DNA of 64,000 bases from Thermoguttaceae bacterium. Its GTDB lineage: Bacteria; Planctomycetota; Planctomycetia; Pirellulales; Thermoguttaceae. The DNA lies in NCBI GenBank assembly GCA_017447865.1, contig JAFSMO010000016.1, positions 62,001 to 126,000 of the forward strand. Reading direction: 5' to 3'. Each line of letters begins with the position of its first letter. Within the stretch, counting starts at the first letter, position 1. Of the stretch, positions 45,687 to 55,219 are shown in pieces. The notes below the pieces were generated by a model. The model saw only the letters and a program-made list of their open reading frames with translations, was not told the origin of the DNA and searched no databases. The position numbers and the translations under genes were made by a program.

Positions 45687-46694
45687 TCACTTTTTCATCC
45701 GCTGTGCGACTTTTTTGGCCCAGTACGTGATGATGATCCCCGCCCCGGCGCGCGTCATGGCGATCAGCGACTCGTCCACGATCCGGTTTTCGTCAATCCA
45801 GCCATTCAGCGCGGCCGCTTTCACCATGCTGTACTCGCCCGAAACGTTATACGTCGCCAGCGGAACTTCCGGAAAATTCTCGTGAACCATCCGCACGACG
45901 TCCAAATACGCCAGCGCGGGTTTGACCATGATCAAGTCGGCGCCTTCCGCCAGATCGAGTTCTACCTCGCGCAGAGCCGACTCCGCGACGGCTGCAAAGT
46001 CCATCTGGTAGCTGCGCCGGTCGCCGAACTGCGGGGCGCTGTCCGCCGCATCCCGGAACGGACCGTAAAACGCGCTCGCATACTTCACGGCATAGCTCAT
46101 GATCGGGAGCTCCGTGAATCCTTTCGAATCGAGCGCGTCCCGCATCGCGCCGATCATGCCGTCCATCATGCCGCTTGGCGCGACCATATCGACCCCGGCC
46201 TCGGCCTGAACGAGCGTCTGGCGCTGAAGCATTTCCAGCGTCGCGTCATTATCAACGTCCATCAGGCCCGACGGGAGTTTTTTCAAAGCGCCGCAGTGAC
46301 CGTGCGACGTGTACTCGCAGAAGCAGACGTCCGTGATGCAGAGCAGCGCCGGCGCGGCCTTTTTGACCGTCCGGACCGCCCGGGCGATGATCCCGTCCTC
46401 GGACATGGCGTCCGAGCCGCACTCATCTTTATGCTCCGGGATCCCGAAAAGCAGGACTCCGCCGATTCCCAGCGTCTCAAGTTCCTTCACCTCTTCGGCC
46501 AGAACGTCGAGCGACATTTGGAAGACGTCGGGCATGGAAGGGATCTCCGTCTTGACGCCGGTCCCCTCGCAGACGAAAAGCGGGTATATCAGCCGTTCCG
46601 GCGTGACGCGGTACTCGGTCACCAAACGGCGCACGGCCGGATTGTGGCGCAGACGGCGGGGACGAATCGGCATTAAATTTTCAAATTCTATCAT
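45687..46694 (-). CDS. hemB: Delta-aminolevulinic acid dehydratase (porphobilinogen synthase)
   Basis: HemB condenses two 5-aminolevulinate molecules to porphobilinogen in tetrapyrrole synthesis. The 335 residues match the family. The zinc-type metal site is visible as CITDVCFCEYTSHGHCG (about residues 118-134), so this is the Zn-dependent form. The Schiff-base lysine lies in MVKPALAYLD and the TYNVSGEYSM motif follows. No other haem gene is adjacent. A TATAAT-like box lies on the minus strand at about 46749-46754, but a convincing -35 box is missing. Confidence 0.96.
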   Translation of the reverse strand: MIEFENLMPIRPRRLRHNPAVRRLVTEYRVTPERLIYPLFVCEGTGVKTEIPSMPDVFQMSLDVLAEEVKELETLGIGGVLLFGIPEHKDECGSDAMSEDGIIARAVRTVKKAAPALLCITDVCFCEYTSHGHCGALKKLPSGLMDVDNDATLEMLQRQTLVQAEAGVDMVAPSGMMDGMIGAMRDALDSKGFTELPIMSYAVKYASAFYGPFRDAADSAPQFGDRRSYQMDFAAVAESALREVELDLAEGADLIMVKPALAYLDVVRMVHENFPEVPLATYNVSGEYSMVKAAALNGWIDENRIVDESLIAMTRAGAGIIITYWAKKVAQRMKK

Positions 46695-46795
46695 GGTTTT
46701 CTCCTGAAAAAAGAAAGTAAATCCTGATTTTCTACGATATAATAATATTATAGCACAAAACCCCTCGTTTTACAGGGGGGGAGTCTGCGTTGAAG

Positions 46796-46840
46796 AGTTT
46801 TCAGTTATCAGAATCAACCTGCAACTGAAAACTGAAAACT
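46796..46840. repeat. Inverted repeat with tandem heptamers
   Basis: An 11-bp inverted repeat (46796-46806 with 46823-46833) overlaps two direct tgaaaac heptamers (46826-46839). It lies between divergent hemB and the condensation-domain gene and resembles the heptamer repeats elsewhere in the window. Confidence 0.5.
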
Positions 46841-46903
46841 TTATTTCGGCGAAACCGAATCGCTGACCATTGACTACTCAATCCCTCCCAAGGACCGTTC
46901 AAA

Positions 46904-48409
46904 ATGCTTCCATCATCGCTTCCCATGACCGTTTTTGAGGAGTATATGCTCCTGGACAGTTCGCCCATTTACCCAATGGAATGTAACTGCCGGCTGCGGT
47001 TTTCAGGCGGTTTTGACCATGAAATTTTTGAAACCGCCATGGCGGAAGTCCTCCAAAACCATCCGTTTTTGTACTCGCACTGCCGGGAGCGGAAGAATTC
47101 CCGCTTCAACTGGGAGATTCCCACGTTCGGCCCGACTCTGGAAGAACGGATCCACCATAAAGAGGACTGGACGGAAATCCTTGGTGTGCGTCTGATATGG
47201 CTGGAGGGGAAATGCCGAACGGACGAGTACCCTCGCGAGGTCCGCAAACTGCTCGACATTTGGAACGAGGCGATGATTCGTTTCTTCGTGCTGGAAGAAA
47301 AGAACGAAAATGGAAAAGTGGTGCGGAGCGACTTCATTCTGAAGTGCCACCACAGCGCCACGGACGGAAAGGGCGTTTTCCGCTTCATCGCCGATCTGCT
47401 CATCGAATACGCCCGGCGCAAAGAAGGGATCGAGGACCCCGGCTGGAAGAATATTCCTCCGATTCGCCCCGACGCCCTGCTGACCCGCCACTGGTACGGA
47501 ATGGGGATTTGGGAATGGGCGAAGCAGATCCTTTTCTGCGTCATGAATATTCCGCGCAGTCTTCGCTTCTTGACCCGCACTGTTCAGCCGTTTTTCCTGA
47601 AGTCGATTCAGCAGACGGAACTGATGAAAAAGGCCAAAAGAGAAGGCGTTCAGATCGATTCGAAACTTTTGCCCAAGGACCCGCCCCACGAGAAGTTCCC
47701 GACGATCCTCTTCAAAAAGCTGCCGGCTGACGAATCCTCGCGGATATTGAACCGATGCCGCGAAAAGCAGTGCACGTTCAACGACGTCATGCTTCAGGCC
47801 GTCTGGTGCGGCACGAAAGAATGGCGGGAAAAACACGCCGATGTCGCCTACACGGGCCCCAGAAAATGGATCCGCTTGGCCATCCCACTCAATATGCGTC
47901 ACCCATCGCAGGAAGATTCCCCCGCCTCGAATATTGTGAGCATGGTCTTTTGTGACCGCCAGGAGCCGGAAATCGACACTTCGGACGATTTTCTCCGCGG
48001 CATCCAGAAGGAAATGTTCCATATTAAACGCTTCCGCCTCGGATTCCTCCTGATCGATGGGATGAGAGACATGGTATGGATTTTCGGGAATCTGAAAAAG
48101 GCCGTTCAGATGAGTGACTGCTGGTCCTCCCTGGTCCTTACCAATCTGGGACCCATGTTCACCCCAAAGCAGCTTCCCTTCCCGAGAAACCCCCAGGGAA
48201 AAATCCAGATCGGGGACCTCACTCTCGAAGAAATCGATGCGGCATCACCGATTCGGCCCCAGACGAATTTTTCGATCTGCTGCATGACGTACGGCGGTGA
48301 AATGCAGTTTTCAATGATTTACGACACGATATTAATGGACCGTGACCTCGCGGATGATTATTTCACGATCGTTCTGGAAAAAATGAAAGAGATCCTGGAA
48401 ATGAAGTGA
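46904..48409 (+). CDS. Condensation-domain-like acyltransferase
   Basis: A 501-residue protein of the chloramphenicol-acetyltransferase/condensation-domain superfamily. The catalytic motif HHxxxDG is visible as CHHSATDGKG near residue 150. A DFGWG-like motif is not obvious. No adenylation or carrier domains surround it, so it is a stand-alone transferase, comparable to alcohol acyltransferases or wax-ester-synthase-like proteins. The acyl donor and acceptor are unknown. AAGGA lies 9 nt before the ATG; an alternative ATG lies 21 bp downstream. It converges on the fusion gene at 48477 with a perfect terminator between. Confidence 0.75.
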   Translation: MLPSSLPMTVFEEYMLLDSSPIYPMECNCRLRFSGGFDHEIFETAMAEVLQNHPFLYSHCRERKNSRFNWEIPTFGPTLEERIHHKEDWTEILGVRLIWLEGKCRTDEYPREVRKLLDIWNEAMIRFFVLEEKNENGKVVRSDFILKCHHSATDGKGVFRFIADLLIEYARRKEGIEDPGWKNIPPIRPDALLTRHWYGMGIWEWAKQILFCVMNIPRSLRFLTRTVQPFFLKSIQQTELMKKAKREGVQIDSKLLPKDPPHEKFPTILFKKLPADESSRILNRCREKQCTFNDVMLQAVWCGTKEWREKHADVAYTGPRKWIRLAIPLNMRHPSQEDSPASNIVSMVFCDRQEPEIDTSDDFLRGIQKEMFHIKRFRLGFLLIDGMRDMVWIFGNLKKAVQMSDCWSSLVLTNLGPMFTPKQLPFPRNPQGKIQIGDLTLEEIDAASPIRPQTNFSICCMTYGGEMQFSMIYDTILMDRDLADDYFTIVLEKMKEILEMK

Positions 48410-48420
48410 AAAACGGCCAA

Positions 48421-48470
48421 GAAAAAATCAGGCGAAACGTAAATCCTCACGTTTCGCCTGATTTCATTTT
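48421..48470. terminator. Bidirectional terminator, 15-bp perfect stem
   Basis: 48426-48440 pairs perfectly with 48449-48463 around an 8-nt loop. A tract precedes it and T-rich sequence follows it. It separates the convergent genes at 46904 and 48477. Confidence 0.9.
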
Positions 48471-48476
48471 CGGGCA

Positions 48477-50168
48477 TTACGGTCTTTCCAGCCTCCGCAA
48501 AACCGACCGCAAATTCTCCCAAAGTTCCTCACTTCCCGGATTCGGCACGATGACCGTCGCAGCGGCGCGCTTTTTCTCGAGCGGGAACTGATTCTTTTCC
48601 CTCGCTTCCAGGTCAGCCAGCGTCCAGCCCCGCTTTTCCACGAAACGGATCTGAAGCTCGCGCGGAAGGTCCACGTAAAGCAATTCGTCGCACTCGGTCC
48701 TCCACCCGGCTTCCAAAAGGAGCGGCGCGTCGAGGATCACCACCGGAGCCCCTTCTTTTCGGGCCGATTCGTAAAAATCGACCCAGCCCGCGTGAATGGC
48801 CGGGTGGAAAAGCGCGTTCAGGAAGGAAAGTTTCTCCGGCGATTCAAAGACGATCCGCGCAATTTCCCTCCGGTCGCACGTCTCGAAGCAGTCGAGCAGC
48901 GCCCAGCGAAATTCCTCGTTTTCGTAAAGGTCGTGACCGTACTGGTCCGCGTCGAAAACCGGGATCCCATTTTCGCGGAAAAACCCGGAAACGGTCGACT
49001 TTCCGCACCCGATCCCGCCGAGGATCCCCCAGACCTGCGGCTGGCGCCCGCTGCGCGGATGGGCGGCAAATACAAGCGTTTCCGTCGCGATGTACTTCAC
49101 CCCCAGATCGTGCGTCTCGACGGGAATTTCCGGCACGACCTGACAGTCAAACGCCAGTCCGACCGTCGGAATTTCCGGCCGAAAACGGGCCAGCAGCCGG
49201 TCGTAGTAGCCCCTCCCCTGACCGAGGCGATGGCCGCAAAGATCGAAGCCGACGCCGGGCAAAACCGCGAAATCGATCTCCTCGGGCCGCACGTGCCGCT
49301 CGGGGGTTTGACGTACCGCCTGGTTCGGCTCCAAAATCCCATACGCACCCGGTTCCAGCTCCGACCGGGAGCGAATCTCCAGAAGCTCCAGCCCTCCGTC
49401 CTGCAGGCAGCGCGGAACGATGCAGCGTTTTTGGCCCCACTGGAAAAGCGGCTCCGTGCCGGTTTCGGAACGGTGATTCACGTAAACGAGCAGATTCCAC
49501 GCGTCTTTCCAGCCGGGAACCGCCTCAACCCGCCGGCAGGCCGCGAGACTTTTCCCGGTTGGGTCCTGAACCGACGCACGGGCACGGCGGAGCGCTTTGC
49601 GAAGCGCAGATTTGGGCGATTCCTGGGAACTCGTTTCAGGTGCGATCTGGTAAACGTCCGGGAGATTTCTCCCCTCCTCGTTATAGTCGAGGCCGTACCC
49701 CACGATGAAATCGTCCGGGATGGAAAACCCGACGTAATCAATGGGGAAATCTTTGTGAAACTTCCCCGGCTTCAGGAAGAGCGCGGCAATTTTCACGTCT
49801 TTCGCCCCGCGTTCGAGCGTTTTTTGGCGCAGGTACTCCATCGTCACGCCCGACTCCACGATGTCCTCGACGAAAACGACCGTCCGACCCGCCACACTTT
49901 TGCGGATCTTCGCAAGCTCCTGAATTTTCCCGGCGCTCTGAGTTCCGACGTAGCTCGAAACCCGGCCAAAAGCGATCTCGTGCGGGAACTGAATGTTTTC
50001 CAGAAGGTCCGCGAAAAAGAAAAGCGCCCCCTTCAAAACGCAGGCCAAAATCGGCTTTTCGTCCTTCAGGTCCCGCGTCATTTCCGCCGCCACACGACGG
50101 ACCTGGGCCTGGATCTGCGACTCGCTCAGGTACGGAACGAATTTTTTGTCGAGGATTTGAATGGTCAT
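48477..50168 (-). CDS. Three-domain fusion: Hpt / 5-FTHF cyclo-ligase / dephospho-CoA kinase
   Basis: One continuous 563-codon frame carries three complete enzyme domains. Residues 1 to about 178 are hypoxanthine phosphoribosyltransferase (purine salvage), with LKGALFF and the PRPP loop VVFVEDIVESGVTM (97-110). Residues about 186-375 are 5-formyltetrahydrofolate cyclo-ligase, with GVGFDLCGHRLGQGRGYYDR near 304-323. Residues about 379-563 are CoaE, with the P-loop GGIGCGKST (384-392), FDADQYGHDLY and a lid region; CoaE makes the last step to coenzyme A. No Met occurs after residue 110, so the later domains have no ATG of their own. The first step of CoA synthesis (coaX) is at 2731-3501. Whether the product is later cut is unknown. 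Confidence 0.9.
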   Translation of the reverse strand: MTIQILDKKFVPYLSESQIQAQVRRVAAEMTRDLKDEKPILACVLKGALFFFADLLENIQFPHEIAFGRVSSYVGTQSAGKIQELAKIRKSVAGRTVVFVEDIVESGVTMEYLRQKTLERGAKDVKIAALFLKPGKFHKDFPIDYVGFSIPDDFIVGYGLDYNEEGRNLPDVYQIAPETSSQESPKSALRKALRRARASVQDPTGKSLAACRRVEAVPGWKDAWNLLVYVNHRSETGTEPLFQWGQKRCIVPRCLQDGGLELLEIRSRSELEPGAYGILEPNQAVRQTPERHVRPEEIDFAVLPGVGFDLCGHRLGQGRGYYDRLLARFRPEIPTVGLAFDCQVVPEIPVETHDLGVKYIATETLVFAAHPRSGRQPQVWGILGGIGCGKSTVSGFFRENGIPVFDADQYGHDLYENEEFRWALLDCFETCDRREIARIVFESPEKLSFLNALFHPAIHAGWVDFYESARKEGAPVVILDAPLLLEAGWRTECDELLYVDLPRELQIRFVEKRGWTLADLEAREKNQFPLEKKRAAATVIVPNPGSEELWENLRSVLRRLERP

Positions 50169-50216
50169 AATATTATTAATGCCTGCGGGTCTAAAACGTT
50201 TTGGTTTTGGCTCCGG

Positions 50217-50996
50217 TCAAAGAAAAACCTCAAAATCCGGAGCGATGAAATCCGCGCCGACGGAAAGGAGCTGGTCCCGCTTCCACTCGTTGATCTGACC
50301 GTCACGCTCGTGCTCACGCGTCGCCATTCCGACCGCGAAGCCGCCGATCTCGTGGACGAAGCGAGTCTCGACGAAACCGTCGCCAAACCCCACGACTTCC
50401 GAGGGTTTCAGGCCGAACTGGTCCATGAACTGCTGGATCACCGCCTGCTTGCTGAAATGATGTACGTCGGTCGGCGAGCCGAAAATCCCGCCGTCGAAAA
50501 AGTCATTGAGCCCCAAAAGCCGGCACTGGCGCTGAACGATCGGGTCCTCCGTGCCGCTGACGAGCATCATGGAAAGCCCCCACGATTTCATCCGCTCCAG
50601 AAACGCCCTCGCTCCGGGGACCATGTGCTCGTCGCCCGATATTTTTCCGGCCTGGATCGCCTTCTCGCGCTCCTCGATCCGGTTCCCGAGCCGACGGGAA
50701 AATTCCTCGTGCAGCGCCTGCGAGTCGAGTTTCGGCCCGCCGCAGTTCACGACCTCCTCGGCCATCCGGATGCACTGGAAAACGGAGGGTTTTCCGGTCA
50801 TTTCGAAGATGAAGCGCGAAATGTTCTTGCGCTCCGCCTCCGCTTCCTCGCCGGAAAACGGGACGAATTTGAAAAGCGTTTCTTCGAAGAGGTTTTGCAT
50901 GACGTCCTGCCAGCCTTCGGTCAGAAGACTGACGGTTCCGTCGAAGTCAAAAACCGCGCCGCGGAATCGGGAAAAATCAGGGATGGAATCGGGCAT
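50217..50996 (-). CDS. HAD-superfamily phosphatase
   Basis: A 259-residue haloacid-dehalogenase-like hydrolase. Motif I is FDFDGTVS near residue 17, motif II is the Ser/Thr region MLVSGTED, and motif IV is GFGDGFVET. The cap domain is of the phosphoglycolate-phosphatase-like (C1) type. The substrate is unknown. The ATG at 50996 is chosen; a TTG at 51041 would add 15 residues but neither site has a good ribosome-binding site. It lies 48 bp upstream of the fusion gene on the same strand and may be cotranscribed with it. Confidence 0.85.
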   Translation of the reverse strand: MPDSIPDFSRFRGAVFDFDGTVSLLTEGWQDVMQNLFEETLFKFVPFSGEEAEAERKNISRFIFEMTGKPSVFQCIRMAEEVVNCGGPKLDSQALHEEFSRRLGNRIEEREKAIQAGKISGDEHMVPGARAFLERMKSWGLSMMLVSGTEDPIVQRQCRLLGLNDFFDGGIFGSPTDVHHFSKQAVIQQFMDQFGLKPSEVVGFGDGFVETRFVHEIGGFAVGMATREHERDGQINEWKRDQLLSVGADFIAPDFEVFL

Positions 50997-51047
50997 GAGG
51001 TGGTTCAGGGGGAAAAGGTTTTTAAGGGGAATTACGGTCAAATGGAA

Positions 51048-51083
51048 GGCGGTAATGGAGTGCGGAGCACGGAATTACGCGCC
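51048..51083. other. Hairpin with ggagtgcgg core
   Basis: ggcggtaat (51048-51056) pairs with attacgcgcc (51074-51083) with a small bulge, and an inner gtgc-gga-gcac hairpin sits inside. The tggagtgcgg core matches the ends of the element at 1397-1586. It lies between divergent genes. Confidence 0.4.
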
Positions 51084-51208
51084 GGTTTCTACGAGGAACG
51101 CGTGACTTTCTAATTATACCACGCCGCTCGTTTAATTCAACCACCGTCGCGGGAAATTTTCTGGTTTTACCTCGAAAAAGAGCCGATGATTTAGGTGGAG
51201 GAATTTTT

Positions 51209-52213
51209 ATGAGCATTTACTTTTTGACCGGCTGCGCGGGTTTCATCGCCTCGAACGTCGCACGCCAACTCCTGCAGGCGGGGCACACCGTCTTCGGAGT
51301 GGACGACAGGAACGACGCCTACGACGTCGCGCTGAAGGACTGGCGTCTCGACCAGCTCGCCAGCTTCGAGCGCTTCCACTTCCAGCCGATCGACGTGACG
51401 GACCGACCGAAGCTGAACGCGTTTTTTCACGACGCGCTGAAAGCCGAAAAGCGCCCGAATTTCGACGCGTGCATCCACCTCGCGGCCCGGGCCGGCGTGC
51501 GGTACTCCACACAAAACCCGTGGGTTTACATCGAAACCAACGTCACGGGGACGCTCAACCTTCTGGAGCTTTGCCGCGAGACCCAAACGACCAAGTTCTG
51601 CATGGCCTCTTCATCCAGCGTTTACGGAAACTCGACCGAGGAAATTTTCCGCGAGGACCAGCGCACCGACGCGCCCTGCTCCCCCTACGCGGCCAGCAAA
51701 AAAGCCGGGGAGGCGCTCGCGTACAGTTACACGCATCTGTTCGGGCTGGACTGCTCCATCCTCCGTTTTTTCACGGTTTACGGCCCCGCCGGCCGGCCCG
51801 ACATGAGCATCCTGCGCTTCGTTCACGCCATCGCGGAAGGGAAACCTATCCGCCTTTACGGCGACGGCTCGGCGGAACGGGATTTCACCTACTGTGACGA
51901 CATTGCGCGCGGGGTGATCGCCTCGCTGAAACCGGTCGGGTACGAAATCTTTAATCTCGGCGGAAACCAGACCTTTTCGGTGCGGCAGCTCATCGAAATC
52001 ATCGCCGGCCAGATCGGGACCGAGCCGAAAATCGAGCGGTTCCCGGCGCATCCGGCCGACGTTCAGCGCACGCACGCCGACATTTCGAAGGCCGGCCGTC
52101 TCCTCGGCTGGAAACCGGAATGGACGCTTCACGACGGGATCGCGCAGACGATCGCGTGGTACAAAGAAAACCGGAAGTGGGTGAAAAAGCTGAAGTCGCT
52201 CCGGGCTGAATGA
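51209..52213 (+). CDS. Nucleotide-sugar epimerase (extended SDR)
   Basis: A 334-residue NAD-dependent sugar-nucleotide epimerase or dehydratase. The Rossmann motif TGCAGFIAS (residues 6-14) is close to the TGxxGFIGS consensus, with Ala for Gly. The active-site YAASKKA segment lies near residue 155 and the C-terminal part (YGDGSAERDFTYCDDIARGV) is typical. The closest subfamily by motif is UDP-glucuronate 4-epimerase. It would supply precursors for surface glycans in the cytoplasm. GGAGG lies 7 nt before the ATG. It converges on gyrA. Confidence 0.9.
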   Translation: MSIYFLTGCAGFIASNVARQLLQAGHTVFGVDDRNDAYDVALKDWRLDQLASFERFHFQPIDVTDRPKLNAFFHDALKAEKRPNFDACIHLAARAGVRYSTQNPWVYIETNVTGTLNLLELCRETQTTKFCMASSSSVYGNSTEEIFREDQRTDAPCSPYAASKKAGEALAYSYTHLFGLDCSILRFFTVYGPAGRPDMSILRFVHAIAEGKPIRLYGDGSAERDFTYCDDIARGVIASLKPVGYEIFNLGGNQTFSVRQLIEIIAGQIGTEPKIERFPAHPADVQRTHADISKAGRLLGWKPEWTLHDGIAQTIAWYKENRKWVKKLKSLRAE

Positions 52214-52246
52214 AAAAAGGAGCGCGGCCGTTTCTGACCACGCTCC
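52213..52246 (-). terminator. gyrA terminator
   Basis: On the minus strand a 9-bp stem with one wobble pair (52238-52246 with 52219-52227) is followed by TTTTTT (52213-52218), just past the gyrA stop. Confidence 0.8.
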
Positions 52247-52279
52247 GATCTCGCAAAAAACGCTGAAAAGGGGAAACTT

Positions 52280-55060
52280 TTACTCTTCCGTTTCCTCGTC
52301 CGCTCCGTCGTTTTCTTCCGGCGGCACGACTTTCACGGCCACCAGGCGGTCGTCCGCGTCCACGTTCATCACCCGGACGCCCTGCGTATTGCGGCCCGTC
52401 ACGCGGACTTCATCGACGTTCAGACGCTGGATCTTGCCGCGCGCCGTCATGATCAGGATCTGGTCGCCCGGGAAGACCACCGCGACGCCGATCACGTCGC
52501 CGTTGCGCTTGCTCGTCCGAATGTCCAGGATCCCCAGCCCGCCACGGGTCTGGCGGCGGTAGGAGCGCGCGCTGACTTCCGTTTCTTCGCCTTCGGCATT
52601 TTCGGAGGCCTCAGCATTTTCCGCGCCTTCTGCGTTTTCATCCGCCGCCGGAGCGGTTTCGTCTTCGGGGATCGCGGTCGTGTTTTCGTCTTCCGGAGTC
52701 GGGACCATCGAATTGTCGTACCCAAACGGCGTCTGCTTGCCGTAGCCGTTTTCGCAGACGGTCAGGAGGTTCGCGCCCGGCTTCACGATCGCCATTCCAA
52801 CGACCTCGTCACCGTCACGCAGACGGATCCCGCGTACACCCGTGGCGGTGCGGCCCATCGGACGGACGTCCGTATGATCGAAACGAATCGCGCGGCCTTT
52901 CTTCGTGGAGAGCACGATGTCCTCGCCGGGCCCCACGATGTCGACGCCGATGATCTCGTCCCCTTCGCGCAGATTGCAGGCGATCAGCCCAAGTTTACGC
53001 GGGCGGCGGTAGTCGGCCAGGTCGGTCTTCTTGATCACGCCGTTCCGCGTGGCCATCACAAGGTAAAGCCCCTCCTGATCGAAATCGCGCACCGGCCGGC
53101 ACTGGGCGATTTTCTCGTCCTTTTCCAGCGCCAGGAAGTTCACGATCGCCCGGCCCATTGCGTCACGCGCGGCCTCCGGAATGTCGTAGATCTTGCGCCA
53201 GTAAACCTTTCCTTTGTTCGTGAAGAACATCAGGAAGTCGTGCGTCGAGCCTACGATCAGGTGCTCGATCGGGTCCTCGCCCTTGGTTTTGGCCCCTTTG
53301 AGGCCCTTCCCGCCGCGGCGCTGGGCTTTGAAAGCGGACGTGGAAGTACGCTTGATGAAACCGCCGGCCGTGATGGAGACCACCATGTTTTCTTCGGTGA
53401 TCAGGTCTTCCAGATTCGTGTCCAGTTCGACCAGCTCGATGCCCGTGCGGCGTGCGTCGCCGTATTTGTCGCGCATCTCTTCCAGGTCGGACCGGATGAT
53501 CGCCAGAATGTACGATTTATCCGAAAGGATCAGATTGTACTGTTTGATGTCCGCCAGCAGCTGATTGAATTCGTCGGCGAGCTTGGCCTGCTCCAGGTTG
53601 ACCAACTGGCCCAGGGTCATGCGCAGGATCGCGTCCACCTGCACCGGCGTGAGCGTGTACGCTTCCTTCTCGCCGTTCTCCAGCACGTAGTTCAGGAAAC
53701 CGTCCTCTCCCAACGCGCGCTCGATCAGAGCCGCCGGGCACTTGATCTCCGTGAGCAGACGCTCTTTCGCCTCGGCCTGGGTCTTGGACGTGCGGATCAC
53801 CTGGATCACCTGGTCGATGTTCGCGTGGGCCAGAAGAAGCCCCTCGACCGTGTGCTTGCGCTGCCGCGCTTTATTAAGCAGGAACTGCGTCCGGCGCCGG
53901 ATGACGCTCATGCGGTGACGGATGAACTCCTGCAGCATTTCCTTGAACGGCATGACGCGCGGCTTCCCGTCCACCAGCGCGAGCAGAATGATCGAAAAAC
54001 TGTCCTGCAGCGGCGAGAACTTGTAGAGCTGATTCAGCACCACGTTCGGGTCCGCATCGCGTTTCAACTCGAGGATCACGCGGACCGGTTCTTTCAGGTC
54101 GCTTTCGTCGCGAATGTTGGAAATTCCCTCGATCCGGCCGGTCGTGACCAGATCAGCGATTTTATTAATGACGTTGAGTCGGGTCTGCTGGTACGGGATC
54201 TCCGAAACGACGATCCGGCTGCGGTTCCCCTTCATCTCCTCGATCCGGGCGCGGGCGCGCACCACGATCGTGCTTCGGCCGGTCAAGTACCCGTTATAAA
54301 TGCCGCTGCGGCCGCAGATGATCCCGCCGGTCGGGAAGTCGGGGCCGGGGACGATTTTCATGAGTTCCGGCAGCGAAACGCCCGGCTCGTCAATGACGCG
54401 GATCAGGGCGTTGCAGATTTCCGTCAGGTTGTGCGGCGGGATGCTCGTCGCCATACCGACCGCGATCCCGTTCGCGCCGTTCACGAGCAGGTTCGGGAAT
54501 TTGGACGGCAGAACGACCGGCTCCAGGTTGCGTTCGTCGTAGGTCGGAATGAAGTCCACCGTGTCGAGCTTGAGGTCCTCAAGCATCATGGCGGCGAAAC
54601 GTGACATTCGGGCCTCGGTGTATCGCATGGCCGCCGGGGGCAGACCCGCGATGGAGCCGAAATTCCCCTGCTTGTCCACCAGGACGTAGCGCATGTTCCA
54701 CTCCTGAGCCATGCGGACCATGGTCGGGTACACGATGCTTTCGCCGTGCGGGTGGTAGTTGCCGCTCGTGTCGCCGGAGATCTTCGCGCTTTTCACTCGG
54801 GCGGAAGTGGGACCAAGGTTCAGGTCGTTCATCGCCACAAGAATACGGCGCTGGGAGGGTTTCAGACCGTCGTGAACGTTCGGCAGGGCGCGGCTCACGA
54901 TGACGCTCATGGCGTACGTGAGGTAGCTGGTCTTCATCTCGTCTTCGACGGTGTATTCAAGCATTTTCCCGCCGCCGAGGATTTGAGAGTCGCCGTTCGC
55001 CTGCGGATCCACGTTTTCATTCGGGGATTCATCCATCGGAGGAATGTTTTCGTCTGCCAC
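52280..55060 (-). CDS. gyrA: DNA gyrase subunit A
   Basis: GyrA breaks and rejoins DNA for negative supercoiling together with GyrB. The 926 residues include the winged-helix and tower domains with the catalytic Tyr in [10 protein letters not shown], then the beta-pinwheel C-terminal domain. The GyrA box QRRGGKG is intact, which marks it as gyrase rather than topoisomerase IV. Unusual is an acidic Glu/Asp/Ala/Asn-rich insert of about 50 residues (about 782-834) between [14 protein letters not shown] and RQTRGG. The start is GTG at 55060 with AAGAAGG upstream. No gyrB gene is adjacent. Confidence 0.96.
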   Translation of the reverse strand: MADENIPPMDESPNENVDPQANGDSQILGGGKMLEYTVEDEMKTSYLTYAMSVIVSRALPNVHDGLKPSQRRILVAMNDLNLGPTSARVKSAKISGDTSGNYHPHGESIVYPTMVRMAQEWNMRYVLVDKQGNFGSIAGLPPAAMRYTEARMSRFAAMMLEDLKLDTVDFIPTYDERNLEPVVLPSKFPNLLVNGANGIAVGMATSIPPHNLTEICNALIRVIDEPGVSLPELMKIVPGPDFPTGGIICGRSGIYNGYLTGRSTIVVRARARIEEMKGNRSRIVVSEIPYQQTRLNVINKIADLVTTGRIEGISNIRDESDLKEPVRVILELKRDADPNVVLNQLYKFSPLQDSFSIILLALVDGKPRVMPFKEMLQEFIRHRMSVIRRRTQFLLNKARQRKHTVEGLLLAHANIDQVIQVIRTSKTQAEAKERLLTEIKCPAALIERALGEDGFLNYVLENGEKEAYTLTPVQVDAILRMTLGQLVNLEQAKLADEFNQLLADIKQYNLILSDKSYILAIIRSDLEEMRDKYGDARRTGIELVELDTNLEDLITEENMVVSITAGGFIKRTSTSAFKAQRRGGKGLKGAKTKGEDPIEHLIVGSTHDFLMFFTNKGKVYWRKIYDIPEAARDAMGRAIVNFLALEKDEKIAQCRPVRDFDQEGLYLVMATRNGVIKKTDLADYRRPRKLGLIACNLREGDEIIGVDIVGPGEDIVLSTKKGRAIRFDHTDVRPMGRTATGVRGIRLRDGDEVVGMAIVKPGANLLTVCENGYGKQTPFGYDNSMVPTPEDENTTAIPEDETAPAADENAEGAENAEASENAEGEETEVSARSYRRQTRGGLGILDIRTSKRNGDVIGVAVVFPGDQILIMTARGKIQRLNVDEVRVTGRNTQGVRVMNVDADDRLVAVKVVPPEENDGADEETEE

Positions 55061-55112
55061 GATTCAACCTTCTTTCATTAACCGATACGATTATTAATTA
55101 ATAGACTCGTGT

Positions 55113-55141
55113 ATTTTACCATCTTTTTTCCATTCTTTCAA
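55113..55141 (-). promoter_or_regulatory. Sigma70 promoter of gyrA
   Basis: On the minus strand TTGAAA (55136-55141) and TAAAAT (55113-55118) are 17 bp apart, about 50 bp before the GTG start. Confidence 0.7.
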
Positions 55142-55182
55142 GCCCCCCCGGCGGTAGTTTTTAAGTTTTTTTGAGGGGATTA

Positions 55183-55211
55183 TTGACAGAATGAACGGTT
55201 CCGGGTAAAAT
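55183..55211 (+). promoter_or_regulatory. Sigma70 promoter of the beta-helix operon
   Basis: TTGACA (55183-55188) and TAAAAT (55206-55211) are 17 bp apart. The first 18 bases match the promoter at 13035 at 15 positions, which suggests co-regulation. Confidence 0.75.
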
Positions 55212-55219
55212 GGGGAAAA

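Noticed and set aside
52280..55060. Assignment as topoisomerase IV subunit ParC
   Set aside because: The intact GyrA box QRRGGKG marks gyrase.
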